Source of the DNA: Vibrio gazogenes
Lineage (GTDB): Bacteria > Pseudomonadota > Gammaproteobacteria > Enterobacterales > Vibrionaceae
Assembly: GCF_002196515.1 (NCBI RefSeq)
Contig: NZ_CP018836.1
Span: forward strand, 558,001-622,000
Length of the DNA: 64,000 nucleotides
Reading direction: 5' to 3'
Below the pieces are notes generated by a model. That model worked only from the letters and a program-made list of their open reading frames with translations, ran no database searches and was not told the DNA's origin. The position numbers and the translations under genes are program-made. This document shows positions 63,697-64,000 of the stretch, one piece after another. Numbering within the stretch: the stretch's first letter is position 1; the number at the start of each line of letters is the position of its first letter.

Positions 63697-64000
63697 TTAT
63701 AGATTGATGTGAATGGTTTTGGTGGTCGTCTGCCCATCGTTGTCAGTAATCGTCAATAACACCTCATACTGACCACGTTTGGGGAACGTATATATCAGTG
63801 ACACGCCATGCTTTTCTTCACCATTGGGAAGCGTCCACTTGGTATCAACAATACGTCCGTCTTCATCCCAGCTAGTCGACCACAACACAACCGTCCGGAA
63901 TAAATTGAAATGCCAAACATGTGCAATCGGTGCCTGACCCGGTTCAAGTACAACGACCGATTGACTCACGCGACCTGTCGCCCCCTGATCATCGGTCACC
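63697..64000 (-). CDS. PKD-domain protein, C-terminal end (partial)
   Basis: The minus-strand frame is open from the right window edge to the stop at 63697, giving about 100 residues. It holds the end of one PKD-like beta-sandwich (VTDDQGATGRVSQSVVV) and a second, with WSTSWDEDGRIVDTKW and a closing KRGQYEVLLTITDNDGQTTT. PKD domains occur in secreted marine enzymes such as proteases, chitinases and collagenases, usually as C-terminal substrate-contact modules. The catalytic part lies outside the window, so the enzyme cannot be named. Confidence 0.75.
   Translation of the reverse strand, partial: VTDDQGATGRVSQSVVVLEPGQAPIAHVWHFNLFRTVVLWSTSWDEDGRIVDTKWTLPNGEEKHGVSLIYTFPKRGQYEVLLTITDNDGQTTTKTIHINL

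Overview
The window looks like a chromosomal segment of a marine gammaproteobacterium, most likely a Vibrio or close relative. This is an inference from the gene set and from protein sequences that read like Vibrionaceae homologues. Supporting content includes a galTKM operon with a GalR/CRP-type control region, SbcDC, a fructose-family PTS cluster, type VI secretion (T6SS) PAAR-effector modules, and CI-repressor-like regulators. No rRNA, tRNA or CRISPR array was seen.

Layout. (1) 1-3791, minus strand: a polar amino acid ABC transporter operon (binding protein, two permeases, ATPase) followed by an RpiR-type regulator cut by the window edge. (2) 4155-7642: an allantoin-use locus, with an NCS1 permease divergent from a GntR/FCD regulator and a PuuE-type allantoinase. 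Three TGTATACA palindromes sit between the divergent genes. (3) 7860-11920: divergent genes for a secreted GH16-CBM6 glucanase and a cytoplasmic GH3 beta-glucosidase, a plausible laminarin-degrading pair. (4) 12186-26848: an accessory region. It holds a HipA/HipB-like pair with three helically phased operators and a broken toxin N-terminus, a nucleotidyltransferase-HEPN protein, a fructose-family PTS operon with an AlsE-like epimerase, a helicase-PLD protein resembling the single-gene (type II) Mokosh defence protein, and a zeta-toxin kinase with a small partner. Direct repeats of 31 bp lie at its two sides, and a copy of the nucleotidyltransferase 3' end follows the helicase.

(5) 26941-32149: two tandem secreted hemagglutinin-like genes. 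One carries the two-partner secretion domain and the other a DUF637-type C-terminal part, as if one long exoprotein had been divided in two. (6) 32667-36848: sbcD-sbcC. (7) 37026-39074: a PAAR/toxin/immunity module between the real sbcC 3' end and a second copy of that end. (8) 39301-42393: acetyltransferases and a TSUP exporter, including a recent 0.85-kb tandem duplication. (9) 42683-44258: a second PAAR module carrying Tae4 amidase and Tai4 immunity. (10) 44647-45084: a phage portal-like remnant. (11) 45446-51895: D-lactate dehydrogenase, a SulP transporter, a small conserved protein, a diguanylate cyclase and an unknown protein. (12) 52249-55624: paralogous CI-like regulators around an acetyltransferase, a GFA-family protein, and a VOC protein behind a SoxR-type promoter. 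(13) 55723-59204: galTKM and its control region. (14) 59375-63478: a MITE-like element, an Aae-type efflux operon and a thioesterase. (15) 63697-64000: the C-terminal end of a PKD-domain protein.

The recurrent theme is modular gain. Conflict genes (toxin-antitoxin pairs, Mokosh-like defence, T6SS effectors, two-partner secretion exoproteins) sit next to duplicated 3' gene ends or direct repeats. This suggests repeated insertion or recombination at a few sites in an otherwise metabolic chromosome.
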